Positions 8,902 to 17,823 of a stretch of DNA of 64,000 nt are shown here, piece after piece. Positions within the stretch are counted from its first letter, which is position 1; every line of letters starts with the position of its first letter. The notes below the pieces were generated by a model. It did no database searches, was not told where the DNA came from, and saw only the letters and a list, made by a program, of their open reading frames with translations. Source of the stretch: an uncultured Propionibacteriaceae bacterium (GTDB taxonomy: Bacteria > Actinomycetota > Actinomycetes > Propionibacteriales > Propionibacteriaceae); assembly GCA_945911015.1 (NCBI GenBank), contig CAMDZW010000003.1, positions 124,001 to 188,000 of the forward strand. Direction: 5' to 3'. The translations under genes and the position numbers were made by a program.

Positions 8902-9631
8902 CCGGCGTGCGGTAGATCCGTTCCACCAGGTCCGCCTCCAACACCTCGGTCGGCGGGCCCTGCCGCGCGATCCGGCCCCGGTCCAGCAGCACCAGACGAT
9001 CAGCGAATTCACCGGCCAGGCTCAGATCGTGCATCGTGCTCACCACGGTCACCCCGTGCTCGCGACGAAGCTGGTCGACCAGATCCAGCACCTCCATCTG
9101 ATGCCCCAGATCGAGCGCAGAGGTCGGTTCGTCGAGCAGCAGCAGTTGTGGTTCCTGGACCAGAGCACGGGCCAGCAGAACCCGCTGCAGTTCACCGCCG
9201 GACAGGGTCGCCACATCGCGTGCGGCCAGCGGCTCGAGCGCCAAGCGGGCGAGCATCCGATCCACCAGCCAGTGGTCGTGGCGCCCCTCGGACTGCAGCC
9301 AGCCCAGATGTGCGGTGCGCCCCAACAGGACCAGGTCCCGTACGGTGATCCGCTCCGGCACGATCGGCGACTGGACCACCAGGGCGAGCCGGTGGGCCAA
9401 CGCGCGGGGTGAGGCGGCCGACACCTCGAGCCCGGCCACCCGGACCGACCCGAAGTAGGGCGTGATCCCGGCCAAGGCCCGCAGCAGGGTCGTCTTGCCC
9501 GCGCCGTTGGGGCCGATGACACTGACCCACTCCCCGGCGACGACGGTCAGGTCGATCGCGCCGATGAGCTGCGTCGGCCCAACCCAGACACCCAGATCAT
9601 TTGCAGACAACAGATTGTCAGGTTCGATCAT
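8807..9631 (-). CDS. BtuD/FecE-type ABC transporter ATP-binding protein
   Basis: 274 residues with Walker A 'GPNGAGKTT', signature 'LSGGELQRV', Walker B 'LLLLDEPTSALD' and H-loop 'STMHDLSL'. This is the FecCD-family ATPase type that powers uptake of cobalamin or ferric siderophores at the inner face of the membrane. Its ATG overlaps the stop of the permease by 4 bp. With the permease, the lipoprotein and an upstream cobalamin riboswitch, the operon reads as a vitamin B12 importer. The C-terminal tail is Arg/Pro-rich and overlaps the racemase gene on the other strand. The start is chosen over a much longer open frame because of the overlap and the family N-terminus. Confidence 0.9.
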   Translation of the reverse strand: MIEPDNLLSANDLGVWVGPTQLIGAIDLTVVAGEWVSVIGPNGAGKTTLLRALAGITPYFGSVRVAGLEVSAASPRALAHRLALVVQSPIVPERITVRDLVLLGRTAHLGWLQSEGRHDHWLVDRMLARLALEPLAARDVATLSGGELQRVLLARALVQEPQLLLLDEPTSALDLGHQMEVLDLVDQLRREHGVTVVSTMHDLSLAGEFADRLVLLDRGRIARQGPPTEVLEADLVERIYRTPVTVLPPDPAQGRHGPVVLQRRPVRPSRPQDR

Positions 9632-10650
9632 GTTCGCCCCCGGGCCAGCAGCATGGCAAAGAAGGGGGCCCCGAGGAAGGCGGTGACCACACCGATCGGG
9701 ATCTCGGCCGGCGCCATCACCATCCGAGCCAACACATCGGCCACCACGAGCACGGTCGCACCGAGCAACAGGGCCAACGGCACAATCACTCGGTAGCTGC
9801 CGCCGAGAACGAGCCGGACCAGGTGCGGCACGACCAACCCGACGAAACCGATCAGACCGGCCGCGGAGACCGCGGCAGCGGTGCCGAGGGTGGCGGCCAG
9901 GACCAACACGATCCGTGCCTTGCGGGGGTCGAGTCCCAGGGTGCGGGCCTCGTCGTCGCCCACGGCGAGGACGTCCAGGATACGACGGCCGCCGATCAGC
10001 ACCACGGTCGTGACGATCGCGTACGGGATGATGGTCCAGACCTGTGACCAGCCGGCCACCACCAGCCGGCCCATCATCCACGCCCACACCTGTTGCAGCT
10101 GGTCGGCATGTTGCTGCAGCAGGAAGGACTGGATGGCCCCGAGGAAGGCGGCGACCGCCACCCCGGCAAGGACCAGTGAGGTGGTCGGGTTGGCCGAGTG
10201 CCGCCGCGATCCGATCAGCCAGGCCACAGTGACCGCGGCGATGCTGCCGACGAAGGCGAAGACCGGCACCAGTGCCGAGGCCAGCCCCAAGGTGATGGCG
10301 GTGACCGCGCCGAGTCCGGCACCGGCGGCGGCCCCGAGGAGATAGGGATCGGCCAGCGGATTGCGGAAGACCCCTTGGAAGGCAGCCCCGCAGCCGGCGA
10401 GCAGGGCACCCACGACCGCGCCGAGCACGACCCGCGGCAGTCGCACCTTGAGCAGGATGACCTGTTCGACTGCGGTGAGTGGGTCAGTCGGGTTGAGGTC
10501 GACCCAGGGGAGTTGGTCAACCAGCCAGACCAGGATGCGGTCCGGGGCGATCCACACCGGCCCGAGCGCGGCACCGATCAGTGCTGCTACGACGACACTC
10601 GTCGCACAGACCAACACCGGTGTGGGCCGCAATCGGGCACGGGTGGACAT
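9628..10650 (-). CDS. FecCD/BtuC-type ABC transporter permease
   Basis: 340 residues, almost entirely hydrophobic with about ten membrane helices. Family marks include 'RLPRVVLGAVVGALLAGCG', 'GVFRNPLADPYLLG' and 'GFVGLVVPHLVRL'. As a homodimer it forms the channel for cobalamin or siderophore entry. Start ATG at 10650 lies 25 bp after the lipoprotein gene; the stop overlaps the ATPase start. Expression is probably under the riboswitch ahead of the lipoprotein gene. The cobalamin assignment rests on that riboswitch rather than on the permease itself. Confidence 0.92.
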   Translation of the reverse strand: MSTRARLRPTPVLVCATSVVVAALIGAALGPVWIAPDRILVWLVDQLPWVDLNPTDPLTAVEQVILLKVRLPRVVLGAVVGALLAGCGAAFQGVFRNPLADPYLLGAAAGAGLGAVTAITLGLASALVPVFAFVGSIAAVTVAWLIGSRRHSANPTTSLVLAGVAVAAFLGAIQSFLLQQHADQLQQVWAWMMGRLVVAGWSQVWTIIPYAIVTTVVLIGGRRILDVLAVGDDEARTLGLDPRKARIVLVLAATLGTAAAVSAAGLIGFVGLVVPHLVRLVLGGSYRVIVPLALLLGATVLVVADVLARMVMAPAEIPIGVVTAFLGAPFFAMLLARGRT

Positions 10651-10675
10651 GGTGTTCCTCGGCCGAGGGCGGGCC

Positions 10676-11662
10676 TCAGCCGACCTTGGCCAGGGCATCA
10701 CCGATCTGCTCGGCGAGGTCAGCGATCCGCGGACCCCAGCGGCTGGCCACATCGTTGTCGAGGACGACGATGCCGTCGGCGTCCTTGACTGCGCCAAGGA
10801 CGTCCCAGCCGTCGCGGCCGCTGATGGCCTCGGCATCGCCTCCAGGGGCGAAGATCACATCCGGATCGGCGTCCAGGATGAACTCGGCCGACAACTGCGG
10901 GTAGCCGCCGGACTCGGCTGCCCCCGGCGCTTGGTCAGCGATGCTGCTCAGACCGAAGGCGGCCAGCACGGCACCGGAGAAGGTGTCGGAGGTGATCGAG
11001 AAGTAGGTGCCGTCCAGCTCCCAGTAGTAGGTCTCGACCGAGCTGTCGGCGGCCGTGGCCACGGCTGCATCGACCCGGTCCTTGACCGAGGCGGCCAGGT
11101 CGACCCCGGCCTGGTCGTTGCCGGTGAGCTCGCCGACCAGTTCGAACTGGGCATAGGCCGCTTCGAGGGTGGCCGGGGCCTCCAGGACCGCGACCGGGAT
11201 GTCGAGTGCGGTGAGCTGGGAGACGATCCCTCCTTGGTCGTTGGAGACCAGCACCAGATCCGGTTCGTAGCCGGCGATCGCCTCGACATTGGGGGTGAAG
11301 GCGTCCAGATCAGTGGTCTTCGCCTCGGCGGGGAAGTTCGACAGCTGGTCGACGGCCGCAACCTGGTCGCCGGCGCCGATCGCGTACACGGTCTCGGTGA
11401 CGGCCGGGGCGAGCACGATGATCGCGGTGGGCTTCTCGGCCAGAGTGATGGTCTGCTCGGCGGTGGAGATCCCGGCCGGGATCGTCACCTCGCGCGGGAA
11501 GGTTGCCTCGACCGGCGCCGACGATGAGGCAACTGCGGAGCTGGACGGGCTGGAGGTCGGGGTCGGCTCGGCCGGGGAACATCCGGCGAGCGCGACCACG
11601 CCCAGGACCAGGGCCAGGGTCGCGCCGACCGCGACCCGAAGCCGTACGAGAAGTGATGTCAT
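10676..11662 (-). CDS. BtuF-type substrate-binding lipoprotein
   Basis: 328 residues with a lipoprotein signal peptide: hydrophobic helix followed by lipobox 'LAGCS'. The mature chain carries a Ser/Pro/Thr linker and then the two-lobed, helix-backbone binding fold of BtuF/FhuD proteins ('AIIVLAPAVTETVYAIGAG', 'EAIAGYEPDLVLVSN', 'VIFAPGGDAEAI'). It is anchored outside the membrane and delivers the ligand to the permease encoded 25 bp downstream. The start has AGGAGACACC just upstream. A cobalamin riboswitch lies in its leader, so cobalamin or a related corrinoid is the most likely ligand; heme or siderophore relatives look similar in sequence. Confidence 0.9.
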   Translation of the reverse strand: MTSLLVRLRVAVGATLALVLGVVALAGCSPAEPTPTSSPSSSAVASSSAPVEATFPREVTIPAGISTAEQTITLAEKPTAIIVLAPAVTETVYAIGAGDQVAAVDQLSNFPAEAKTTDLDAFTPNVEAIAGYEPDLVLVSNDQGGIVSQLTALDIPVAVLEAPATLEAAYAQFELVGELTGNDQAGVDLAASVKDRVDAAVATAADSSVETYYWELDGTYFSITSDTFSGAVLAAFGLSSIADQAPGAAESGGYPQLSAEFILDADPDVIFAPGGDAEAISGRDGWDVLGAVKDADGIVVLDNDVASRWGPRIADLAEQIGDALAKVG

Positions 11663-11749
11663 GGTGTCTCCTGTCGGTCGAGGTCAGTTGAGTCCGGCCG
11701 ACAGCCTTCCCCCAGCCAGAGGGGTCGAGACGGTCCGACGAGACGCCTT

Positions 11750-11900
11750 CTGCTCCTCGAAAGGCGTAGTTCTCCAGCCACGGGCAGGCGACCTGGCTTC
11801 CGTACCTGCCCGGATGGACCCGGGTCGGTACGGTCACAGTTGCGGGTCAGCGCCGGAATTGCACCGGACTTCGCTGGTCCATGACCGAGGGACACCTTAT
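11750..11900 (-). promoter_or_regulatory. Cobalamin riboswitch
   Basis: Read on the minus strand, the leader of the BtuF-type gene holds the conserved cobalamin-riboswitch core: GGTGCAATTCCGGCGC (11865-11850), then GCAACTGTGA (11843-11834), and further on GGAAGCCAGG (11801-11792), in the right order and spacing. When it binds adenosylcobalamin this class normally shuts off the downstream uptake genes. Limits are approximate because the outer P1 helix was not folded by computation. Confidence 0.88.
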
Positions 11901-11931
11901 CGCGGGTCTTGCCCCGGAGGCGCCGAGCCGG

Positions 11932-11937
11932 TAGGAC
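11932..11937 (+). promoter_or_regulatory. -10 box of a leaderless promoter
   Basis: TAGGAC ends 6 nt before the ATG of the YciO-like gene at 11944, with no ribosome binding site between them. It lies back-to-back with the riboswitch on the other strand. Confidence 0.45.
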
Positions 11938-11943
11938 TGGGAC

Positions 11944-12561
11944 ATGGCACGCTACTTCGACGTACATCCCACCGACCCCCAGCCGCGTTCGATCGCGCAG
12001 GCGGTCCAGATTCTGCGCGACGGCGGTCTGATCGCCTACCCCACCGACTCGTGTTTTGCCTTGGGCTGTGTGCTGGGCAATGCCGAAGGCCTGGAGCGGA
12101 TCCGTCGGATCCGTTCCCTCGGTGCCTTGCACCACTTCACCCTGGTCTGCAGTGACTTCGCCCAACTCGGCCAGTACGTCCATGTCGACAACACCGTGTT
12201 CCGTTCGGTGAAGGCCAACACCCCTGGGCAGTACACCTTCATCCTGCCCGCCACCAAGGAGGTGCCGCGCAAGATGTTGCACCCGAAGAAGAAGACCGTC
12301 GGCGTGCGCATCCCTTCCCACCCTGTGGTCACCGCCCTGCTGCAGGAGCTCGGGGAACCCCTGATGTCGTCGACCCTGCTGCTGCCGGGCGAGGAGGATC
12401 CGCTGACCGAAGGGTGGCGGATCAAGGATCAGCTCGACCACGAACTCGACGCGGTCATCGACTCCGGCGAATGTGGCGTCGAGCCAACCACCGTGGTGAA
12501 CTTCACCGATGGTGTCACCCTCGAGCGGATCGGTGCGGGAGACCCCGCCCCGTTCGAGTGA
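11944..12561 (+). CDS. YciO/Sua5/YrdC family protein
   Basis: 205 residues matching the YrdC fold: N-terminal 'YFDVHPTDPQPRSIAQA' as in YciO, the KxR/SxxN-type region 'IRSLGALHHFTLVCSD', and 'TVGVRIPSHPVV'. YrdC/Sua5 enzymes make threonylcarbamoyl-AMP for the tRNA t6A modification. YciO members share the fold, but their exact reaction is less certain. Length is that of YciO rather than of the longer Sua5 type. The leaderless -10 box fixes the start. No operon partner is evident. Confidence 0.88.
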   Translation: MARYFDVHPTDPQPRSIAQAVQILRDGGLIAYPTDSCFALGCVLGNAEGLERIRRIRSLGALHHFTLVCSDFAQLGQYVHVDNTVFRSVKANTPGQYTFILPATKEVPRKMLHPKKKTVGVRIPSHPVVTALLQELGEPLMSSTLLLPGEEDPLTEGWRIKDQLDHELDAVIDSGECGVEPTTVVNFTDGVTLERIGAGDPAPFE

Positions 12562-12684
12562 TCGCCGTTGGAGTGATCAGGTCCCACCGATGCCTGCCAA
12601 GGTGATCTGAGTCACTCAGGACAACCCGCTGCCCGCTTCGTGCGTCTTCTGGGAGAGGACCACGATCTGGGGGGGGGAGCGGTC

Positions 12685-13629
12685 ATGAACCACAGCCGTT
12701 GGTGGGCTGCAGTTGTCGTTGTTGTGGCGATGGGGCTGGCAGCATGCGGCACCATTCCGACCGCGGGTCCCGGACCGACCCACCCGACGACGTCGGCCTC
12801 CCCGCCCGCCAGTCCATCGAGTCCGCCGACCACCACACCGCCCACGCCGCCCACACCGTCGCAGGATCCGTCGGTTGGCTCCGGTGGGGTGACGGTCTCC
12901 CAACGGCCCTCCCCCAGCAAGACCTCGGATCAGGCACCGAAGGGTGTGGTCGTGACCCCGGCCGCCGTGGTGCATCGCTGCATGGCCGATCCGGACAGAG
13001 ATGAGTGCCCGGACAAGCCGGTGGTCTACCTGACCGTCGATGACGGGCCGAGCCCGGAGTCCACGAACAACTATCTGGCGATTCTGGCCAAGCACGGCAT
13101 CGCGGCCACCTTCTTTGTCACCGGTCAGCAGGCATCACAGTTCCCTGGCCTGGTGCAGAAGATCTTCGCCCAGGGCAGTGGGATCGGCGTGCACACCTGG
13201 TCCCATGACTACTCGGTGCTCTATCCCGACCGGGTCGCCGACCCAAAACGGATCGGCGACGAGATCGACCGGACTCTCGGCACTCTGCGCGACGCCCTGG
13301 GGCCGGATTTCACCACCACGGCCTTCCGCTATCCCGGCGGCCACATGTCTTGGAAGGGAATGGGCCCGGCCGACAAGGCGGTTGCTGCGCGTGGCATGGC
13401 CTGGCTGGACTGGAACGCGATGTACGGCGATGCCGAGCCCGAGTCGCGACGCCCCACCACAGTCGAGGACATGGTCAACATGGTGACATCGGGGGCGGAG
13501 AATTCCGGCAACAACACAGTGGTGGTACTTCTCCATGAAGGCCCGACAAGAAAGCTGAGCCAGCAGGCCACCCCGGCGGTGATTGCGTGGTTCCGTGACC
13601 ACGGTTACCGCTTCGGGGTGATCCGCTGA
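12685..13629 (+). CDS. NodB-type polysaccharide deacetylase lipoprotein
   Basis: 314 residues. A signal peptide ends in lipobox 'LAACG', followed by about 60 residues of Pro/Ser/Thr-rich linker and then a NodB domain. The catalytic motifs are all present: 'TVDDGPSPE' (catalytic and metal Asp), 'HTWSHDY' (metal His pair), 'FRYPGGH' (motif 3), 'LDWN' and 'VLLHEG'. It should deacetylate an N- or O-acetylated sugar in peptidoglycan or another wall polymer, outside the membrane. The start at 12685 is preferred to one 45 nt earlier because the signal peptide begins here. A run of nine G residues just upstream acts as the ribosome binding site, which is unusual. Confidence 0.9.
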   Translation: MNHSRWWAAVVVVVAMGLAACGTIPTAGPGPTHPTTSASPPASPSSPPTTTPPTPPTPSQDPSVGSGGVTVSQRPSPSKTSDQAPKGVVVTPAAVVHRCMADPDRDECPDKPVVYLTVDDGPSPESTNNYLAILAKHGIAATFFVTGQQASQFPGLVQKIFAQGSGIGVHTWSHDYSVLYPDRVADPKRIGDEIDRTLGTLRDALGPDFTTTAFRYPGGHMSWKGMGPADKAVAARGMAWLDWNAMYGDAEPESRRPTTVEDMVNMVTSGAENSGNNTVVVLLHEGPTRKLSQQATPAVIAWFRDHGYRFGVIR

Positions 13630-13661
13630 CCCAGCTGGAGCTCAGGCGATGCCGTACGAGA

Positions 13662-15047
13662 TCAGCCCTCGAGCTTGGGCTTCAGGTCGGTCTCGTAGAG
13701 ATCGTCGAGCACGCCACGCAGCTTCTCCAGTTCTGCCTTGACATCGACCGGTGAGGTCATGATCGTCTGCAGGGTGCCCGACAGGTTCAGATCACCACCG
13801 GCCAGCAGCACCCGGACGTAGTCCTGAGAACGGGTGTGGTCGAGCTGCTCGACCGCGACGCCCAGCTGCGGGGTTTCGGCAATCGCGGCTGACATGTCGG
13901 CCGACTTGCGGACCGGCATGTAGCCCGTGCCTTGGGCGAAGGTGGCCGCGTTCTCCGGGTTGGTCATGAACTGGACGAACATGGCTGCGGCGAGCTGACG
14001 CTCCGGGCTGGACTTGGCCCCGATACCGACACCGGCACCGCCGGTCGGGCAGACATTGTCGGTCGCCTTCGGGCCCCCGGGCAGGAAGCCGACACCGATT
14101 TCGAATCCATCGGCGGTCTCCATGATCCCGTTCATGGAGCCGGTCGACTGGACGGTCGCCGAGACGCCCCCGGCGGCGAAGATCTCGGCATGGTCCGAGG
14201 AGGCGACCATCCCCCACTTCGACTTCTGGACCGAGTCCTGCACGAACTGCAGGGCATCCACGGTCTCGTCACTGACCAGGATCGAGGTGTCCCATTCATC
14301 CGACCAGCCACCACCCCAGCCCCAGACGACATTGGACAGGGTCCATCCCGGGTACTGGTCCTGCTTCGGATAGGCGAAGGCAGCGTCATTGCCGGAGGCG
14401 TCGGTGAGCTTGGCTGCGATCTCGTCGAACTCGGCCCAGGTCTTCGGGGCGGCATCGTCGAGACCGGCCTTCGACCAGTGATCCTTGTTGTAGTAGAACA
14501 GCGGGGTCGAGCGGGAGTACGGGACGCCGTAGTGCTTGCCCTCGTACAGGTAGTCGGCGATCAGAGCGTCACGGTAGTCGCTGATCTCGTAGTCGAGGTG
14601 TTCCCACAGACCGTCGAGGGCGATGATCGTGCCGTTGATGAAGTAGGTGAACCAGGTGACGTCGGACACGACGACCAGGTCACCGGCCTCGTCGCCGGTC
14701 TGGGCGGTGAGGAACTTCTGCAGCACCTCCTCGTAGTTCTTGCCGGCGGTCACCAGGTTGACCTGGATGCCGGTCTCCTCCTTGAAGGCGTCGGCGAAGC
14801 CCTGTTCGAGCTCCATCGAGCTACCGGGATGGTTGGTCCAGAACGAGATCTCGGTGGCGGGTTCGACCGTCGACCAATCGGTCTCCTCCTCGGCCCCGGG
14901 ACCGTCGTCACCGCTGACATCAGGACCGGAGCAACCGGCCAGGGCGAACGCACCCATGCCGAGGCCAGCTGCTCCGAGCAGACCCCGACGACTGAGACTG
15001 GGACGACTGACGGCGGATCGCACCGCGGGATTGATGAAACCTGACAT
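13662..15047 (-). CDS. UgpB-like extracellular solute-binding protein
   Basis: 461 residues with a twin-arginine-like start ('SRRGLLGAAG') and lipobox 'LAGCS', so it is an exported lipoprotein. The mature part is a family 1 solute-binding protein. Marks such as 'HYGVPYSRSTPLFYYNKDH', 'FLPGGPKATDNVCPTGGAG' and 'GTGYMPVRKSA' resemble UgpB, the glycerol-3-phosphate/glycerophosphodiester receptor. It is the last gene of a three-gene operon with two permeases upstream; the ATPase is absent and is probably supplied by a shared MsiK-type protein elsewhere. Start is preceded by GAAAGGAA. The substrate could also be a sugar. Confidence 0.88.
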   Translation of the reverse strand: MSGFINPAVRSAVSRPSLSRRGLLGAAGLGMGAFALAGCSGPDVSGDDGPGAEEETDWSTVEPATEISFWTNHPGSSMELEQGFADAFKEETGIQVNLVTAGKNYEEVLQKFLTAQTGDEAGDLVVVSDVTWFTYFINGTIIALDGLWEHLDYEISDYRDALIADYLYEGKHYGVPYSRSTPLFYYNKDHWSKAGLDDAAPKTWAEFDEIAAKLTDASGNDAAFAYPKQDQYPGWTLSNVVWGWGGGWSDEWDTSILVSDETVDALQFVQDSVQKSKWGMVASSDHAEIFAAGGVSATVQSTGSMNGIMETADGFEIGVGFLPGGPKATDNVCPTGGAGVGIGAKSSPERQLAAAMFVQFMTNPENAATFAQGTGYMPVRKSADMSAAIAETPQLGVAVEQLDHTRSQDYVRVLLAGGDLNLSGTLQTIMTSPVDVKAELEKLRGVLDDLYETDLKPKLEG

Positions 15048-15083
15048 TGTGTGTTCCTTTCTTGCACCGAACGGTGTCGGTGA

Positions 15084-15992
15084 TCAACCGGTGACCGACC
15101 CTTGGGTCAGGCCAGCCACGATGTGACGTTGGAGAGCGGCGAAGACGATGAGGACGGGCAGGATGACCATCACCGCACCTGCCATCAGGTAGCCGTACGA
15201 GCCCGAGTTGGATTCCAGGGTCTGCAGCAGGCTGAGGCCGACCGGCAGGGTCATGGTCTCGGGACGGTCGGTGATCACCAGCGGCCAGAGGTAGTCGTTC
15301 CACTCGGTGACGATGGTGACCAGGGCCACGGTGGCGACGGTGGGTGCCGAGATCGGCAGGACGATCCGCCACAGGCGACGCCAGTGGCCGGCTCCGTCCA
15401 TTTCGGCTGCTTCCAGGATCGACATCGGCAACGTCTTGAAGTGTTGGCGCAGCAAGAAGGTGCCGAAGGCGGTGCCCAGACCCGGAAGGATGATCCCCCA
15501 CAAGGTGTTGCGCCCACCGAGTTCGGAGATCGTGAGGTAGTTCGGCAGCATCGAGACCTGCGGCGGCACCATCAGCGCGACCAGGATGATCACGAAGATG
15601 AGGTCCTTGAACGGGAACCGGATGAACACCAACGCGTAGGCCGAGAGCAGGGCCAGTACGACCTTGATCGAGGAACCGACGACGGTGACGATCAGGCTGT
15701 TGCGGAACAGCAACAACAGCGGGACCCGGTCCAGCACATAGGCGTAGTTGTCGAGCGAGGGTTCCTTCGGCAGCAGCTGTGGGGTCAGGGTCGTGATCTC
15801 GTTGGGCTGCTTCAGCGAGCCCATCATCATCCACAGCAGTGGCAGGAAGACCACCAGCACGGTCAGCACCAGTGGCAGGTAACCGCCCACCAGGGTGGCG
15901 ATGACATTACGGACCGACAGTGCACGCCTGTTCGGGTCGACCTGACGCAAGTCCTGGGACGGGGTCTTCTTCGATGTGGTCACCGCACTCAT
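15084..15992 (-). CDS. UgpE/MalG-type ABC transporter permease
   Basis: 302 residues with six predicted membrane helices and the cytoplasmic EAA loop 'EAAEMDGAGHWRRLWRIVLP', which docks the ATPase. The segment 'FGTFLLRQHFKTLP' is close to the equivalent part of UgpE, which supports the Ugp-like reading of this operon. Start ATG overlaps the stop of the partner permease by 4 bp. It forms the membrane channel with that partner. Confidence 0.9.
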   Translation of the reverse strand: MSAVTTSKKTPSQDLRQVDPNRRALSVRNVIATLVGGYLPLVLTVLVVFLPLLWMMMGSLKQPNEITTLTPQLLPKEPSLDNYAYVLDRVPLLLLFRNSLIVTVVGSSIKVVLALLSAYALVFIRFPFKDLIFVIILVALMVPPQVSMLPNYLTISELGGRNTLWGIILPGLGTAFGTFLLRQHFKTLPMSILEAAEMDGAGHWRRLWRIVLPISAPTVATVALVTIVTEWNDYLWPLVITDRPETMTLPVGLSLLQTLESNSGSYGYLMAGAVMVILPVLIVFAALQRHIVAGLTQGSVTG

Positions 15993-16936
15993 GCGTAGTG
16001 CACCTTCCTCTCGACGAAGCGGAGCTGGACGATCGTGACGATGAACAGCACGAGGAACAACACCACGGCGATGGCGGCGGAATATCCGGCCCGCTGGTAG
16101 GCGCCGAAGGACTGCAGATAGGCCTCGAAGATGAGGGTGTTGGTCCCGTTGCCCAACGGCGTCATGATCTTGAGCAGGTCGAAGGCCTGCAACGAGTTGA
16201 GGATCGTGGTGATCAGCAGGAAGAAGGTGCTCGGTGAGATCAGGGGCAGCACGACCTTGGTGAACCGCTGCCAGGAGCCGGCGCCGTCGAGGGCGGCGGC
16301 CTCCATCACGTCACTGGGCAGCGACTGAAGACCGGCGAGGTAGACAACCGCGCAGTAGCCGAGGTTCTTCCAGATGTAGACGATGATCACCATCACCAGC
16401 GACAGGTTCGGATTGAGGAACCAGTCCGGGCTCCGCAGCCCGATCGAGCGCAGGAAGTAGCCGAGCACGCCGAAGGACGGGTCGAAGATGAACAACCAGA
16501 CCAGGCCCACGCCCACTCCGGAGAGCACGTACGGGGAGAAGACTGCCGCTCGGGCGAGGGTGCTGCCCCGCAGCTTCTTGTTGAGCACGACTGCGACCAA
16601 CAGACCCAGCACCATCGATCCGCCGACCGTGGCAACGGTGAAGATGCCGGTTGTTCGCCACACCGCAATGCCGTCGGGTGAGGTGAAGAACCGGACGTAG
16701 TTGTCCAGACCGATCTTGGTGGCCCGCGCCGAACCGATCGTCCAGTTCAGGGTCGAGTAGTACATGTTGCGGAACAGGGGTACGTAGATGAACATCGCGA
16801 TGAGCGCCAGGTTGGGCAGCACGAACAGGACAAAGGTCCATCGATCACGCCACGTCCTGGGATTCGGTCTGAACCGAGAACGCTTCACGGGTTCTGCCGC
16901 GCTGTCGGCGGGCAGGGTCGAGCTGGGTTGGGACAC
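15989..16936 (-). CDS. UgpA/MalF-type ABC transporter permease
   Basis: About 315 residues, six membrane helices after a basic N-terminal tail, with the EAA loop 'EAAALDGAGSWQRFTKVVLP'. It is the first gene of the Ugp-like operon. I chose a GTG start at 16936 because GGGAGAGG lies five bases before it; an ATG at 16978 would add 14 residues and has a poorer site. The 285 bp upstream hold a perfect palindrome (17066-17080) but no gene that I can support. Confidence 0.88.
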   Translation of the reverse strand: MSQPSSTLPADSAAEPVKRSRFRPNPRTWRDRWTFVLFVLPNLALIAMFIYVPLFRNMYYSTLNWTIGSARATKIGLDNYVRFFTSPDGIAVWRTTGIFTVATVGGSMVLGLLVAVVLNKKLRGSTLARAAVFSPYVLSGVGVGLVWLFIFDPSFGVLGYFLRSIGLRSPDWFLNPNLSLVMVIIVYIWKNLGYCAVVYLAGLQSLPSDVMEAAALDGAGSWQRFTKVVLPLISPSTFFLLITTILNSLQAFDLLKIMTPLGNGTNTLIFEAYLQSFGAYQRAGYSAAIAVVLFLVLFIVTIVQLRFVERKVHYA

Positions 16937-17065
16937 CGTCACCTCTCCCTCATTGGCACTCCCTGTTGGTGTCAGCATGACGGTGTCAGCCCACCGGCAG
17001 GAGTCGTTCGGTGTTGAACAGACGTCGAGCGGATGACCTCTGGGTAACACTGTTCCTCAGAAGTC

Positions 17066-17080
17066 GTGATCTGTGATCAC
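17066..17080. promoter_or_regulatory. Palindromic operator candidate upstream of the Ugp-like operon
   Basis: GTGATC-TGT-GATCAC is a perfect 6-bp inverted repeat with a 3-bp centre. It lies about 130 bp ahead of the first permease start in a 285-bp non-coding stretch. The shape is like GntR/LacI family sites. No regulator gene is adjacent. Confidence 0.4.
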
Positions 17081-17221
17081 CTCGTCACATTGCACCTCAC
17101 GGGGGCCAATTGTGACGACCGACACGCGATGGGTCGGAGTTTGGGCCCAGAACGTCCCGTCGTGGGGATGAACAGCAGTGGAATGGAGGGCGTCGCAGAA
17201 CTCGGGCCGGCAGGGTGGAGC

Positions 17222-17692
17222 TCAGTGACGTGAGACGACGACACTGTTGGCCGCCATGTCGTGCATGCCTCGCCGATCGACACCGATGACCAAGGCGGGG
17301 ATGACCAGGCAGAGCAGGCCCTGGCGCAGCAGGGCGCGCGGCAGACCGAGCTTCTTGCCGTCGAGCCGCACCACCGTGATGCGGCAGATGATCTGGCCCG
17401 CCGAGGCGCCGGTGACGGCGCTCAGGCAGGCGGTCTGGATGAAGAAGACCACCAGTACGGCCCAACGCTGCCAGTCGACGGCGGTGAGTGCAGGCGTGCC
17501 GAGTGCCATCACGACGATGAGCATGCTGATAGCCCAGTCCAGGACCAAGGAGGTGAGCCGCGGCATCCACCCCGCCAGCCGACCGGGTCCGCTCTGCGGC
17601 AGACCCAGGGACGAACCGGGATAGGTCTGGTCGGCGGAGGTCGATGCGTGCGTTGCCACGCGCCCAAGGCTACCTCTGACCGTACGGGTCAA
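17222..17692 (-). CDS. RDD family membrane protein
   Basis: 156 residues with three hydrophobic segments. The first carries 'LTSLVLDWAISMLIVVMAL', typical of the RDD family (named for conserved Arg-Asp-Asp positions), and a later one 'GQIICRITVVRLDGKKLGL'. RDD proteins are small membrane proteins of mostly unknown role. In actinobacteria one is commonly encoded next to glnA, as here, divergent from it. The start is uncertain: a GTG at 17659 would drop 11 residues. The glnA-side control box (17717-17732) lies between the two genes. Confidence 0.85.
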   Translation of the reverse strand: MTRTVRGSLGRVATHASTSADQTYPGSSLGLPQSGPGRLAGWMPRLTSLVLDWAISMLIVVMALGTPALTAVDWQRWAVLVVFFIQTACLSAVTGASAGQIICRITVVRLDGKKLGLPRALLRQGLLCLVIPALVIGVDRRGMHDMAANSVVVSRH

Positions 17693-17716
17693 GGTTTCGG
17701 TAGGGTCTGCGGTGAC

Positions 17717-17732
17717 GTAACACCACTGTTAC
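17717..17732. promoter_or_regulatory. GlnR-like box upstream of glnA
   Basis: GTAAC-ACCACT-GTTAC, an inverted repeat with a 6-bp centre, 92 bp before the glnA start. A -10-like TAGGGT lies at 17765-17770, which puts the box near -50. The same GTAAC-N6-GTTAC pattern occurs upstream of glnA2. It fits the GTnAC-n6-GnnAC form of actinobacterial GlnR sites. Confidence 0.55.
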
Positions 17733-17823
17733 ATCAGCGCAACGCTGTCGGCGATCGACATTTCTAGGGTTGTCCTCGGACAGCCCACCGTGGGGTGGCC
17801 GACCGATCCGAGAAGGAACCCAC

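Noticed and set aside
17077..17221. A small minus-strand gene between the Ugp operon and the RDD gene
   Set aside because: The frame overlaps the RDD gene end, has no binding site and no recognisable sequence.
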